From NCBI GenBank assembly GCA_025331445.1, contig JAIWNE010000009.1, positions 248,001-312,000 on the forward strand: a DNA stretch of 64,000 bases, given 5' to 3'. Below, piece by piece: positions 50,829 to 60,730 of this stretch (the stretch's first letter is position 1; each line of letters begins with the position of its first letter). Below the pieces are notes generated by a model, which was not told the origin of the DNA, searched no databases, and was given only the letters and a program-made list of their open reading frames with translations. The translations under genes were made by a program, and so were the position numbers. The DNA comes from Blakeslea trispora. Lineage: Eukaryota > Mucoromycota > Mucoromycetes > Mucorales > Choanephoraceae.

Positions 50829-52271
50829 TTAAAGAGCCTTGACTTCATGATGATGATGATTGGGTATCCAAGAAGCATGCTCTCCTTCTACTGACTTTAT
50901 AGGCAGTAAGTCTATCGAGTTTTCTCTAATCTTAGTTTCGCCTCTATCAATATCGCCTTTGGCATTTTGATACATGTATAGACCCACAAAAGTCAATAAA
51001 ATACCGAATCCTTGAGTCCAACTGATGTGTTGTCCAAACCATACAATACTCATCACAATCACAAAGATACGCTTAAGTAACGAAAGAATGGAATACGTAA
51101 CAGGCGATGTGAGACTCAGTGTGGTGAAGGCAAACCAGTTTTGAGCAAAATTCATGGTGCCATTGATAAACAGATAGAACAACAAGGTCAATGGAGCCAT
51201 TTCAGTTGAATGAAATGTCATTAGATTTGCACCATCTGAAAACATCCAGAGGGGAATCATGAAACAAAAAGATAACAAAGAAGAGTAAAACAACACATTG
51301 AGTTTGTCCAGCTTGTTTGGGTTTCGATCACCTAATGTTGATTCTTTAAACAACAGTTTTTTGCTAAAGATATTTTGTGTGACAAAAACAAGGCAAGAGC
51401 CTAGAGCACAGAGGAGGCCAATCAGGTTATTAGAGAAAGTGAACGAACAAGCCAGAATGACACCCAATGTCAATGGACACAATGAGCCATAGACCTTCTC
51501 GGTATAGTTCACCTTAAAGATAAATCGATAGAATGCAACAGTAAACAATGGTGCTAGTGCCTAATGCAGGTGTTAATTTCTTTAGATAACAATGGATGTA
51601 ATTACCTTGATTGTATGTACTAAACTGACAGGGATTCGACTGATGGCCACACTTGAAAAGACATGACCTACAATCAGGAAAATGGCCAAAGGTGCAATTG
51701 TCTTGACAATGATCCTTGTAGGTGTTCGAATCTGAGTTGCCTTGAAGATAACTGACATCAAATAACACCATATCATCACTAAACCAAACTGAACAAACGT
51801 CAGTGTAACTGGAAATTGGAATACGTTCATGATGGATTTTCCAATGTTGTTTGTGAGTGAGGAAGAGAGATACCACATACAACAGTTGAGTACGAATCTA
51901 AAGTTGTCAGAGAGAACAAACTGTCGCTTTCCGAAAAACCCCATGATTTCTTGAATACGTTGACTGGGTTGATTGTATTGAGTATCCGTATGACGCGTGG
52001 ATAGGTCATTGTTTACTTCGTCTGTTGAAAGAAGTGAGGACAACAAGTTGTCTTTACGAGAAAATTGTGTATTCATAACAGATTTCGGCAAGTGGTTCAT
52101 TTCAGTCTGAGTTGGATCCTCTGAGTTCTGGTAGCGAAGTTTCGGCATAGCGACAAAGTCTGCATATGAAGAGTAGCTTTCTACTGTTGAGTCTCCATTT
52201 TCTCGAGCACTTATCTTTGTCGCAAACATAGATAAATCAATGTGGATTTGTAAATTTAGGGAGATATTCAA
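50829..52271 (-). CDS. tptA: TPT-family sugar-phosphate transporter (tptA, sex-locus flank)
   Basis: Predicted 465-residue membrane transporter of the drug/metabolite superfamily (triose-phosphate transporter family). Exons in reading order are 52271-51606 and 51560-50829, with a 45-bp intron, the shortest in the window. After a hydrophilic N-terminus of about 120 residues come about ten membrane segments. Family motifs include LNCCMWYLSSSLTNNIGKSI, SSVAISRIPVSLVHTIKALA, SFCFMIPLW and SLTSPVTYSILSLLKRIFVI. The last is the TPT signature with the conserved Lys-Arg. A polar, His-rich tail (PNHHHHEVKAL) ends it. ATG 52229 is an alternative start. It is transcribed divergently from the HMG gene across 150 bp, as expected for the Mucorales sex locus. 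Confidence 0.92.
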
Positions 52272-52421
52272 CTGAAATTTAAACGGCGACTCAAATCACA
52301 TAGTAATACTTAAAGAACAATGAAATTCAAAATGGTTATTCTTGCAACCTAAAAATGTTTATTAGCATGTATAAACTCGGGTCATTCAATCAAGAACTTC
52401 TTTCTCTCATAGATAATTCAA
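52272..52421. promoter_or_regulatory. shared divergent promoter of tptA and the sex gene
   Basis: Only 150 bp separate the two start codons, so both promoters must fit or overlap coding DNA. TATAAA lies at 52370-52375, 47 bp before the HMG-gene ATG. AACAAT at 52316-52321 is the core recognised by many HMG-box proteins (reverse complement ATTGTT). The A+T-rich context makes chance occurrence quite likely. Confidence 0.5.
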
Positions 52422-53348
52422 ATGAAATACATACATAAAAAGAAGCACTTTTCATCCCTACGATCTCTTAAACCAAAATTCAAGTCATCAATGAAGGCCA
52501 CTAAAATAGATACTATAGCTTTCTCCTGTGACAACAAAGGCTCAACAGTTTTAACTATATTTCCTGACGGAATCTCTATTAACTCAAGAGATGTCATAAG
52601 AATGATTCAAGAAAACTCCAAAGAGATCTTTACTAGCGATAATACTTGCATCTTGAGAGAAGAGATCTTGGGAGCCATACATTCCCATCCTTATAATCCA
52701 GAATGCGATACATCAGAAAAAACAACTTCAATCAACTTAATCTCAAACAAAATACAAGAACCCAGACGACCATCGAATGCATTCATAATGTACAACAATG
52801 AGCATAGAAAGAAGATCAAAATGTTGTTTCCTGAATTTAATAACAGCGAGGTGTCCAAACTTTTAGGAGCTATTTGGAAATCTATTAGCAATGAAGTTAA
52901 AGAGAAATATATAAGAAGGGCAGTTGAATGTAGAAGAATACACAAGCAAAAATATCCCCATTTCGAATATAATCTCAAGAGGAACCTTTTCGCTCATAAT
53001 TCATCTTCAACTATCAATGATCACAGCGACAATTGGGATGATTATTTTGACTGGTGCTTTGAAAACACTTCTACACAATCAGCCTGTGGCATAATTCAAA
53101 GTAGTCACTCAGTCGGACCGAATGCTTCAAAACCAATCGAAGAAACGGAAATTCATTTCAACTCTGAATTGGACCCTTTTGCAGAAGGAAAATCTCAAGA
53201 GAACTGGGAAGAAGTTTACAAGATTATCGAAAGCCTCTTTCCTGAGGACGACTTAAAAAATACTTTTCTCGATGAGCAACTCTGGAGCAGCCTGGATCAG
53301 TTTACGGTCTTTGAAGAAAACGACAATGATTTTTTAAGATTTTCTTAA
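52422..53348 (+). CDS. sex: HMG-box mating-type regulator (sexM or sexP)
   Basis: Predicted 308-residue single-exon protein. One MATA-type HMG box spans about residues 114-180, starting RRPSNAFIMYNNEHRKKIK and continuing with FNNSEVSKLLGAIWKSIS. This box bends DNA and, in Mucorales, the gene at this position decides (+) or (-) mating type. The N-terminal 110 residues include FPDGISINSRDVIRMIQ, a segment seen before the HMG box in fungal MAT proteins. The C-terminal 125 residues are acidic and Ser/Asn-rich (WDDYFDWCFEN; LFPEDDLKN), consistent with an activation region. Synteny between tptA and rnhA supports identity strongly. I cannot tell sexP from sexM from this sequence. An alternative start is Met24 at 52491. 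Confidence 0.9.
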   Translation: MKYIHKKKHFSSLRSLKPKFKSSMKATKIDTIAFSCDNKGSTVLTIFPDGISINSRDVIRMIQENSKEIFTSDNTCILREEILGAIHSHPYNPECDTSEKTTSINLISNKIQEPRRPSNAFIMYNNEHRKKIKMLFPEFNNSEVSKLLGAIWKSISNEVKEKYIRRAVECRRIHKQKYPHFEYNLKRNLFAHNSSSTINDHSDNWDDYFDWCFENTSTQSACGIIQSSHSVGPNASKPIEETEIHFNSELDPFAEGKSQENWEEVYKIIESLFPEDDLKNTFLDEQLWSSLDQFTVFEENDNDFLRFS

Positions 53349-53384
53349 ATAAAAATATGTTATATTTTCTTTATCTCTCAAATT

Positions 53385-56300
53385 ATGTCTAGAAAAGGAG
53401 GCTCTAGACAGCACTGGAATAATATTAATTGGGATGCTGCCTTGTGAGTTATTTGATATATAGTCTAACACATGAAGGCTGTGCTCTAGCTAGCTAGCTT
53501 ACTTTTGCTTTACTTTCTATAGTTCAACAGGCCCTCAAGTTGTAAACGCAACCCTCAACTCACTCACAAATGAGTTTGAAGTTTCTCAACCTTCACCACC
53601 AGCACGATCTAGATTTGACTTTAATAACAACCAACCATCGACTGGCTGGATTGCCGATGCACAAGCTAGCTGGAATACAAGCGCGACTGAAGGATCGCCT
53701 TCTTGGTCAAATAATGGCATGCCACAAGAGAGCGAACATCACCCGGGCAAGTTTAGCTCAAAAGATTTCGATGCAGAAACCACGACTTTCCGTCTTAACT
53801 TTGATATTGATGAAACACCTACATTTTCTAAAGTGACAGATTACAGTTCCTTCCGTAAACAAAATGTTGTACCAGACTTTGATGATATTGTTGTCAACCC
53901 AGAGTTGAAAGATCCTGAGGAATGGGCCAACATCACCCACCGCGATCCCTTCCCTGAAGTACCTGTAAACCGCGTCAAACAACCTTACGAAAGTGTAGAG
54001 CAATATCTGTACACTCATTTTGAATTGATGCGTCAGGATTTTTTAATACCCTTACAGAAGGCTGTCAAGTCATACAAGGAAGTTTATCATGCTACCAAGG
54101 ATGCTGATGACGTAGGTGTGGCTATGGAGAACTCAAGCTCCTATCAACGGCCTTATCGTCTATATGAGCATGTAAGCGTTTATCAACTGTCTCCTGTTCT
54201 TCCTGCAGATTGATCGTATTATTAGGTTGGTTTGAATGCTATTGTGTTTGGTACTAGACAGCCATTGTATCGTGTCAGCTTTCGTTTGCCTTACTATGTG
54301 CGAGTCAATTGGGCTCAATCCAAGCGTCTGATGCCTGGTACGCTTGTGTTACTCTCAAAAGATCATTTCGAAAAGGACTTGAAAATTGCTACTATTGTTG
54401 AGCGTGGTGAAGAACCCTTGAGGGGTTCTAATCGCTTCGAATATCTGTTGGATCTATATTTAGAACGAGACAATGAAAATCAACCTCTGGGTTTTGGCGA
54501 CCCTTCTTTAAGTACAGAGGATACCTATGTTATGTTAGAGGCTACGGATGGTTATTTTGAAGCTTATCGACATGTGTTGAATGTGCTTCAAAAGACTCCG
54601 GCTGATGGGCTTCCCTTTTCTCAGTATCTGTGCGAACTATCTAACAATGTGCTTGTGCCTCATTATGCCTCTCGGAAGCGATTTTATGATATCAACGTAC
54701 GCAACAATGGTCGCGGAAAAGATCAATGGTCCATTGATATCTTTAAGGAATGGCCTCGTTATCCTACTGGCATGGATGAAACACAGACAGATGCTTTAAG
54801 AACTATTCTTACTCATAACTTATCTATTGTTCAAGGTATGACTACAGACACACATGCACAAAAAAGGAATAGACATGTCGATAATAAGATGATTGGTTAT
54901 AGGTCCGCCTGGTACTGGTAAAACCTATGTTGGTACTTATGCTATGCGTGTTCTATTGAATAATTTTGGTGGTGGTACAGGTCCCATTGTCTGTATTTGT
55001 CAAACGAACCATGGTAAACAAAAAACAAAAAAAAACGCCATACATTAAGTTCACTTACAAAATAAAAATGAGTGTAGCTTTGGATCAATTCTTGGAACAT
55101 ATCTATGATCACAGTGATAAGATTGTACGTGTAGGTGGTCGCTCCAAATCAGAAATATTGAAGGAAAAAACGCTGTATGAGCTCAAGAAGGCACATGAAC
55201 GTCCAAGAGGCATTGGTAGAATGTATCGTGATAGAGATCGAGTTTCAAAAGAGATCAGAGATTTGATTGTAGAGATGTATGAACAACCTTTTGTTACTAT
55301 TGATTATATTGCAAGCATCAAGGGTCTTCGAGACAGACAAATTGCATCATTGCGTTACATTCTCACTAAAGAAAAGAACAGAAAGAACACACCAAATACT
55401 ACCTCAATTGCTGCAAGCAACGATGACTCGGACGATGATTGGGAGATCAGTTCTGCACAACCTGTGGCAGCACCTAAACCACCTCCCGTACCTGCCAACA
55501 AGAATCAACGTGAGCGGTTCTCTCGAAACACGAAATCAAATGCCAAAGCAAGTCCAAGAAATGATTGGGCCGGTGGTAATCCAAACCATGTCCGTGAAGC
55601 AAAAGAGCCTAATCCTGTTGAGATTTGGCTTCAGGAGGCTATTGAATATATTGACGATTCAGGTGTCAATATTTCTTTGGCTGAAGAAATGAAGCAGAGC
55701 TTTTTGGATCAAGACAAGGGTCTCGTATTTGAAGTAGATACTGAAGAGCGTGACTTGATTGAAGAAGAAGAATTCCTGGATGTTCAACAAGCCTTCCGAG
55801 GTGAAGAACAGGATACACGAGCCAAAAATCCATTTATTCAGATTGGTCGAGCTTACCAAAAACAAACAGAAACAGAGCCGGGTGAGGCTGCAGGCCGAAA
55901 AATCATCAATTACAACAAGTCAAAGCCTGTGGTTGCCTTTAACAGTCAGAGTTTCAGCTTTTTTGGTGATGATGACAATAAGAATGACAATAATGAAGAA
56001 GAGCATACAAAGTATTCTTTGGAGTATTGGCGAAGGGAAGATGATGTCTCTATGTGGCCATTACCAGTCCGCTTGAAGGCACATAAGGAGTGGGCTGATA
56101 TGAGACGAAAAGAGCTTCAGCTGAAGCTTAACGCATGTATGCGACGCTATCAAGCTATCTCAGATGACATTCGTAAGTTAACAGCTGCTTATGAGGCGAA
56201 GCTTTGCAGAGAGAATTATGTCGTTGGTATGACAAGTACGGCTGCTGTAAGTATCATAATAAAGCAAAAAAAAAAGAAAGAAAGAAAGAGACATTTCCTA

Positions 56301-57768
56301 ATTGACTTTATTAGGCTAAATATCACGATTTGTTACAAGAAATCCGACCCAAGATCATGGTAGTAGAAGAAGCAGCAGAAATGTTGGAATCTCATATCAT
56401 TACTGCGCTCACAGATTCACTGGAGCATTTGATATTAATTGGGTAGGTGACGCGATAAACATATAAGGTTCACCGATCTAAGGAAACCTATCGTTTTCCT
56501 TTTTTTTTTCTGTTAGTGACCATCAACAATTGAGACCATCAACAGCTGTACACGAATTAGCCGAGAATCATGCACTAGGTGTATCACTGTTTGAACGTCT
56601 TGTCATGAACCAATTCCCATATACAAGACTTTCTCATCAGCGTCGTATGCGCCCTGAAATTCGTGCATTGATCAATCCTATTTACAAAGATCCTCCATTG
56701 AACGATCATCCTGATGTCTATAAATATCCTCGCATCAGAGGTATGGAGCAGTCCATGTTTTTCTTGGCTCACAATCAAGACGAAACGCACATGAGTGAAT
56801 CCGCCTCGAAGATCAACGAACATGAAGCCGTGATGGCCGCTAAACTCTCAGTCTATCTCATGCTTCAAGGCTATAGAGCTGAAGACATCACAATCATCAC
56901 CATGTACTCTGGACAAAAGACAATGATCAGACGTGCCTTACGCGAAGAGAGGAGAGCCCAAGTGGATCCAGAACCTATTCTTATCAGCAGTGTAGATGGC
57001 TACCAAGGTGAAGAAAACAAGATTATTATTCTTTCACTTGTCAGAAGTAATGCAAATGGTCAGATTGGTTTCTTGAAAGTAGCCAATCGTGTCTGTGTAT
57101 CATTATCCAGAGCTCAACATGTAAGGCTTGTTGTTTTTTAAAAATAGACTTTTTCTTACATTCGATTTTCTTTAGGGTCTCTACATACTTGGTAATGCAA
57201 AGCTACTGTGTGAGAGAAGTGATTTGTGGAACGAAATCGTGGGAAACATCGAGGACAGTAATGAGCAGATGATTGGAACTAAGATCGCCTTGAAGTGTGA
57301 AAAGCATCAAACTCGAACTGAAATTCAATGGCCTTTAGACTTTGTTGAGGTTGAAGGCGGTGGATGTAATCGAATCTGTGGAGAAACTTTACCCTGTGGA
57401 CACAAGGTAAGCTAGAGAGAGGAAGAGAGGGATAATTAAGAAAACCCTCTATATTTGTAATAATTGAATGTGAAACGTTCAATTTATTTTTAATAATATC
57501 CTTTTTGGCCCTATAGTGTTCCTTGAAATGTCATTCATATGATCATGAAGATTACCAGTGTAAACTCAAATGTGCAAAAATATTACCCTGTAAGCATGCC
57601 TGTATCCGACGTTGCTGTGAGCCTTGTCTTCCCTGCATTACCCCAATCTCTGTTCGCTTGCCCTGTGGAGATATGATCGAAACCGAATGTAATATTATTC
57701 GCAATATGGCACTTAATCCTCAAGGCAAAACCTGTCCTCAATGCCATGCTCCTTTGGATAAAAAATAA
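53385..57768 (+). CDS. rnhA: NFX1-type (ZNFX1-like) superfamily 1 RNA helicase, rnhA of sex locus
   Basis: Predicted 1270-residue helicase. Exons: 53385-53443, 53523-54171, 54226-54835, 54903-55013, 55078-56246, 56315-56442, 56517-57120, 57176-57406 and 57517-57768. A disordered Ser/Asn-rich N-terminus precedes LNAIVFGTRQPLYRVSFRLP. Helicase motifs: IVQGPPGTGKTYVGTYA (Walker A, split by an intron at the first Gly), CQTNHALDQFLEHI, VVEEAAEM (Walker B variant), LIGDHQQLRPSTAVHELAE, SVDGYQGEENKIIILSLVRS and VCVSLSRAQHGLYILGNA. The C-terminus carries Cys/His zinc knuckles of the NFX1 type (CGETLPCGHKCSLKCHSY, LPCKHACIRRCCEPCLPC). Relatives act in RNA silencing or chromatin regulation. Its ATG is 36 bp after the sex-gene stop. 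Confidence 0.94.
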
Positions 57769-58148
57769 AGTTATCTCTTTTCTATCATTTTTTTTCTGGT
57801 TGAGTTTCCGAAGTGAAAAAGATCTTAAAAAAATTTTTTTTTTCAATGATAAGCTTATTGATTAGAAAAACAAAAGCTTATTATTGGGTAAAGATGATGA
57901 ATTTGTTTGTGCCACAGGGTATTTTCATTGTCATTTAGGCAAATTCTATTATTCACATACACACACACACATGAGCACACACGTAAATACACGCATTGAA
58001 AAATAGAAATTCAACTTTATTTATACTTGCTTTTTTTTTTTCCTTTACTTTTTTTTTTATTTTATTTTTCTGCCTCTTTTTTTTTATATTATTAATTGTT
58101 TGTTTGTTTGTTTGTTTTAGAGAAAAAAAAAAAAAGAAATCTAGATAA
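57769..58148. other. intergenic region after rnhA
   Basis: rnhA 3' UTR, an imperfect (AC)n tract at about 57957-57990 and a (GTTT)n repeat at about 58098-58117, then the leader of the next gene. No gene is seen. Confidence 0.6.
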
Positions 58149-60617
58149 ATGCCATTTGATACACTTGGTCGATCACAAAAACGCATTAGACCAACATTGG
58201 ATGATGTAGAAGAACATGCTTATTTTGTCGGAAACAGTATAGATTGGTCATCCAATTGCTGGCAAATAAACAAACAAAATTTAGTGGATACAGAACTCAG
58301 AGAAGATGAATTCACGATGGCGTCCTCTCCTGCAACTGCGTCAGACATATTAGAATCAGCATCTCATGACCATTTGCAACCTTCTGTTTATTCTCTATCG
58401 ATGCCTTCTCCAGGCACAAACACCTCAGCTAATTTTTGGAATCAGGCACCCGTCTCAATTCCCAATTCATCAGAACTTGACATTTGGTCCAAATTCAACC
58501 TTTCTTACACAGATGTTGGCATCAATATGGAAGCCAATGTCGCTAGCGCTTCTGAACTCCATTCACTCATCGATGCCTTCAGCAAGCTATGTAACACCAA
58601 CTTGCCTGTGGTGGCACATGACTCAAGTTCACCATCTCCTTTAGGCCTATCACCTTCCTCCTTATCAGTGGGTGACTATCTCTCAACAAAGTCAGACAGT
58701 GGTATCAAAATGTGTCGCAACAAATCCCATAAATCAAAGCCTATCAACTACTTTGCCTCAGTAGGCAGACTAGGTCAGTCACCTAGACCTGCTCATTCAA
58801 AGCACGGTCAAATCAGTCTCAAACAGGTGGCCGATGCCTGTGTCGATACTTACTTTACATGTTGGATTCGCAATACACCTATCTTGAAGCGCAATGAATT
58901 CATGCCATGGTACAATGCACAACCAGACCCTACAAATACCCTCATTGTGAATGCTATTTGTGTTTGCGTCTTTCGGCACATGGTATTGCACCACTCTCGT
59001 CCTGGATTAGAGCATTTTGTCGGAGATCAAGACAAGATTCAAGAGCAAGAGGAGTATTTTTTTGAACAGGCGCGTGAGTGCTTGTCCCAATCGTTTGATC
59101 GCCCGGACCGTTTCACTATTGTGGCACTTCAGTTTATTTTGGATCGAGCAGAACCTAGCAAGCGTCACCATTATGCGGGCATGGCTGTCTCTGCTCTTCA
59201 TGAACTCGAAATCTATCCTCGCACAATAGATGAGGCAGAGGATGAATCCTATCAAAAGGAAATGGACACTCGTCTTTGGTGGTCTATCTGGGCCTGGGAC
59301 TTTTATCTCTATTCCTCGGGTGGTGCAGTCAAGAACACACCTCAACCACGTATTCCTGGGATTGAAATTGATTTGCCTCGAGTGATGGAGCAAGATATTG
59401 ATGAAGATGAAATTGCCATCATTGCCTATATTCATTGTTTGCAGCTCTGGAGAATTCAGGCACATTTCCTTTCTGTTGTATATGAACAAGAGTCTGACAT
59501 GACTCTAGAACAACTCTTGTTGTATGACCAGCAACTACTTGATTTCTATTCCAACTTGCCAAATTACCTCAAGTTCGATAGTGGATTTGAATACGGTCAT
59601 GAGGATTTGTTCCTGGCCTGTATCCGAGTCAACATTGAATACAATGCAACTCGCATTATTCTACATAAGCTCTTTGTACCTGATGTCAATGATACTCGAC
59701 CGAGTCAATCTTCACTTGAATCGCTAAACATCTGTCTCAAGATGGCTCTGAAACAATTGCCTGCTCTTAACTCATGTGCCTTTCTTCCTAACGGTCGTTG
59801 TGGTTTTGATCGAGATGAGCTTTGGAGAGCTGCTGAAGTTATTTCAATGGCCATGGATATTTATCGATCATGTGCTTCCATTCAAGACCGTGCTTTGATC
59901 TTGAAGGATATCCATGCTGAAGAGTTTGAAAATGGTCTTGTCAAAGCATTGAACACACTTAGAAATACAATGGAATATGAAGCACAAAGCCGAAACTGGA
60001 TTCAGGTGGCAGACTGGCTCGAGGTAGAGATACGAAGGCATGAACGTTATTCTCGCCGTAAAGCCAATGGAGCCATGACTACCAACAATAACAAAGAGAA
60101 TAAAAACAACAACAACAACAAACTAGACTACTTCTTGGCTAATCTCAAGGCCGATGCAGAAATGAAGAGGCAGGCAGGCATGGTCAACACAGACAAGATG
60201 AAGCATGATTTGCACCGGAGGATGTCAACCTCTTCTGCCCCAATGGTACCTTTGACATCACCCAACTTACCCTTACATGTTTATGACAACAGCAACAGTA
60301 ATTTGCCACCATCATCTGGTTTCGCTAACTATACCTTCTCCATTGCCAAATCATCACATTGGAATTCAATAACGACAGGGACTGAAAGGGGTTCAAAGCC
60401 CATTCCATTCAAATCCAAATCCACAAACAGTCCTATCCAATTCAACTCTGCACCTACGCACACATCTTTTGTACAATATAACCCCAAGTCATCATCTAAT
60501 TCATTTCAGCATCATAGCAAATCATCCAGCCAAAGCAAAAATCAACCTAAATTCAGATACTTTAGTCCAAAGAAGATGAACAAATATATGTTTATTGATG
60601 ACAATCCAATGCTATAA
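58149..60617 (+). CDS. fungal-specific transcription factor domain protein without zinc cluster
   Basis: Predicted 822-residue single-exon protein. The central region (about residues 225-560) has the fungal transcription factor fold found downstream of Zn2Cys6 clusters: VADACVDTYFTCWIRNTPIL, HHYAGMAVSALHELEIYPRT and TRLWWSIWAWDFYLYSSGG. The N-terminal 220 residues are Ser/Pro-rich and contain no six-cysteine cluster, so DNA binding is not explained. A second DNA-binding exon upstream is not visible. The C-terminal 190 residues are Asn/Ser-rich with a KENKNNNNNK run. It converges with glutathione reductase, the stops 114 bp apart. It lies beside rnhA, but whether it belongs to the mating locus is unknown. 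Confidence 0.78.
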   Translation: MPFDTLGRSQKRIRPTLDDVEEHAYFVGNSIDWSSNCWQINKQNLVDTELREDEFTMASSPATASDILESASHDHLQPSVYSLSMPSPGTNTSANFWNQAPVSIPNSSELDIWSKFNLSYTDVGINMEANVASASELHSLIDAFSKLCNTNLPVVAHDSSSPSPLGLSPSSLSVGDYLSTKSDSGIKMCRNKSHKSKPINYFASVGRLGQSPRPAHSKHGQISLKQVADACVDTYFTCWIRNTPILKRNEFMPWYNAQPDPTNTLIVNAICVCVFRHMVLHHSRPGLEHFVGDQDKIQEQEEYFFEQARECLSQSFDRPDRFTIVALQFILDRAEPSKRHHYAGMAVSALHELEIYPRTIDEAEDESYQKEMDTRLWWSIWAWDFYLYSSGGAVKNTPQPRIPGIEIDLPRVMEQDIDEDEIAIIAYIHCLQLWRIQAHFLSVVYEQESDMTLEQLLLYDQQLLDFYSNLPNYLKFDSGFEYGHEDLFLACIRVNIEYNATRIILHKLFVPDVNDTRPSQSSLESLNICLKMALKQLPALNSCAFLPNGRCGFDRDELWRAAEVISMAMDIYRSCASIQDRALILKDIHAEEFENGLVKALNTLRNTMEYEAQSRNWIQVADWLEVEIRRHERYSRRKANGAMTTNNNKENKNNNNNKLDYFLANLKADAEMKRQAGMVNTDKMKHDLHRRMSTSSAPMVPLTSPNLPLHVYDNSNSNLPPSSGFANYTFSIAKSSHWNSITTGTERGSKPIPFKSKSTNSPIQFNSAPTHTSFVQYNPKSSSNSFQHHSKSSSQSKNQPKFRYFSPKKMNKYMFIDDNPML

Positions 60618-60730
60618 TACCACTTAATACAATAAACCACGCAAAAGAATCTTAGATGTTTCTCACTTTATAAATACATTCTACATTTATTGTTTGCTTT
60701 CTATAATACATGAATTGTTTTCTATTTGAT

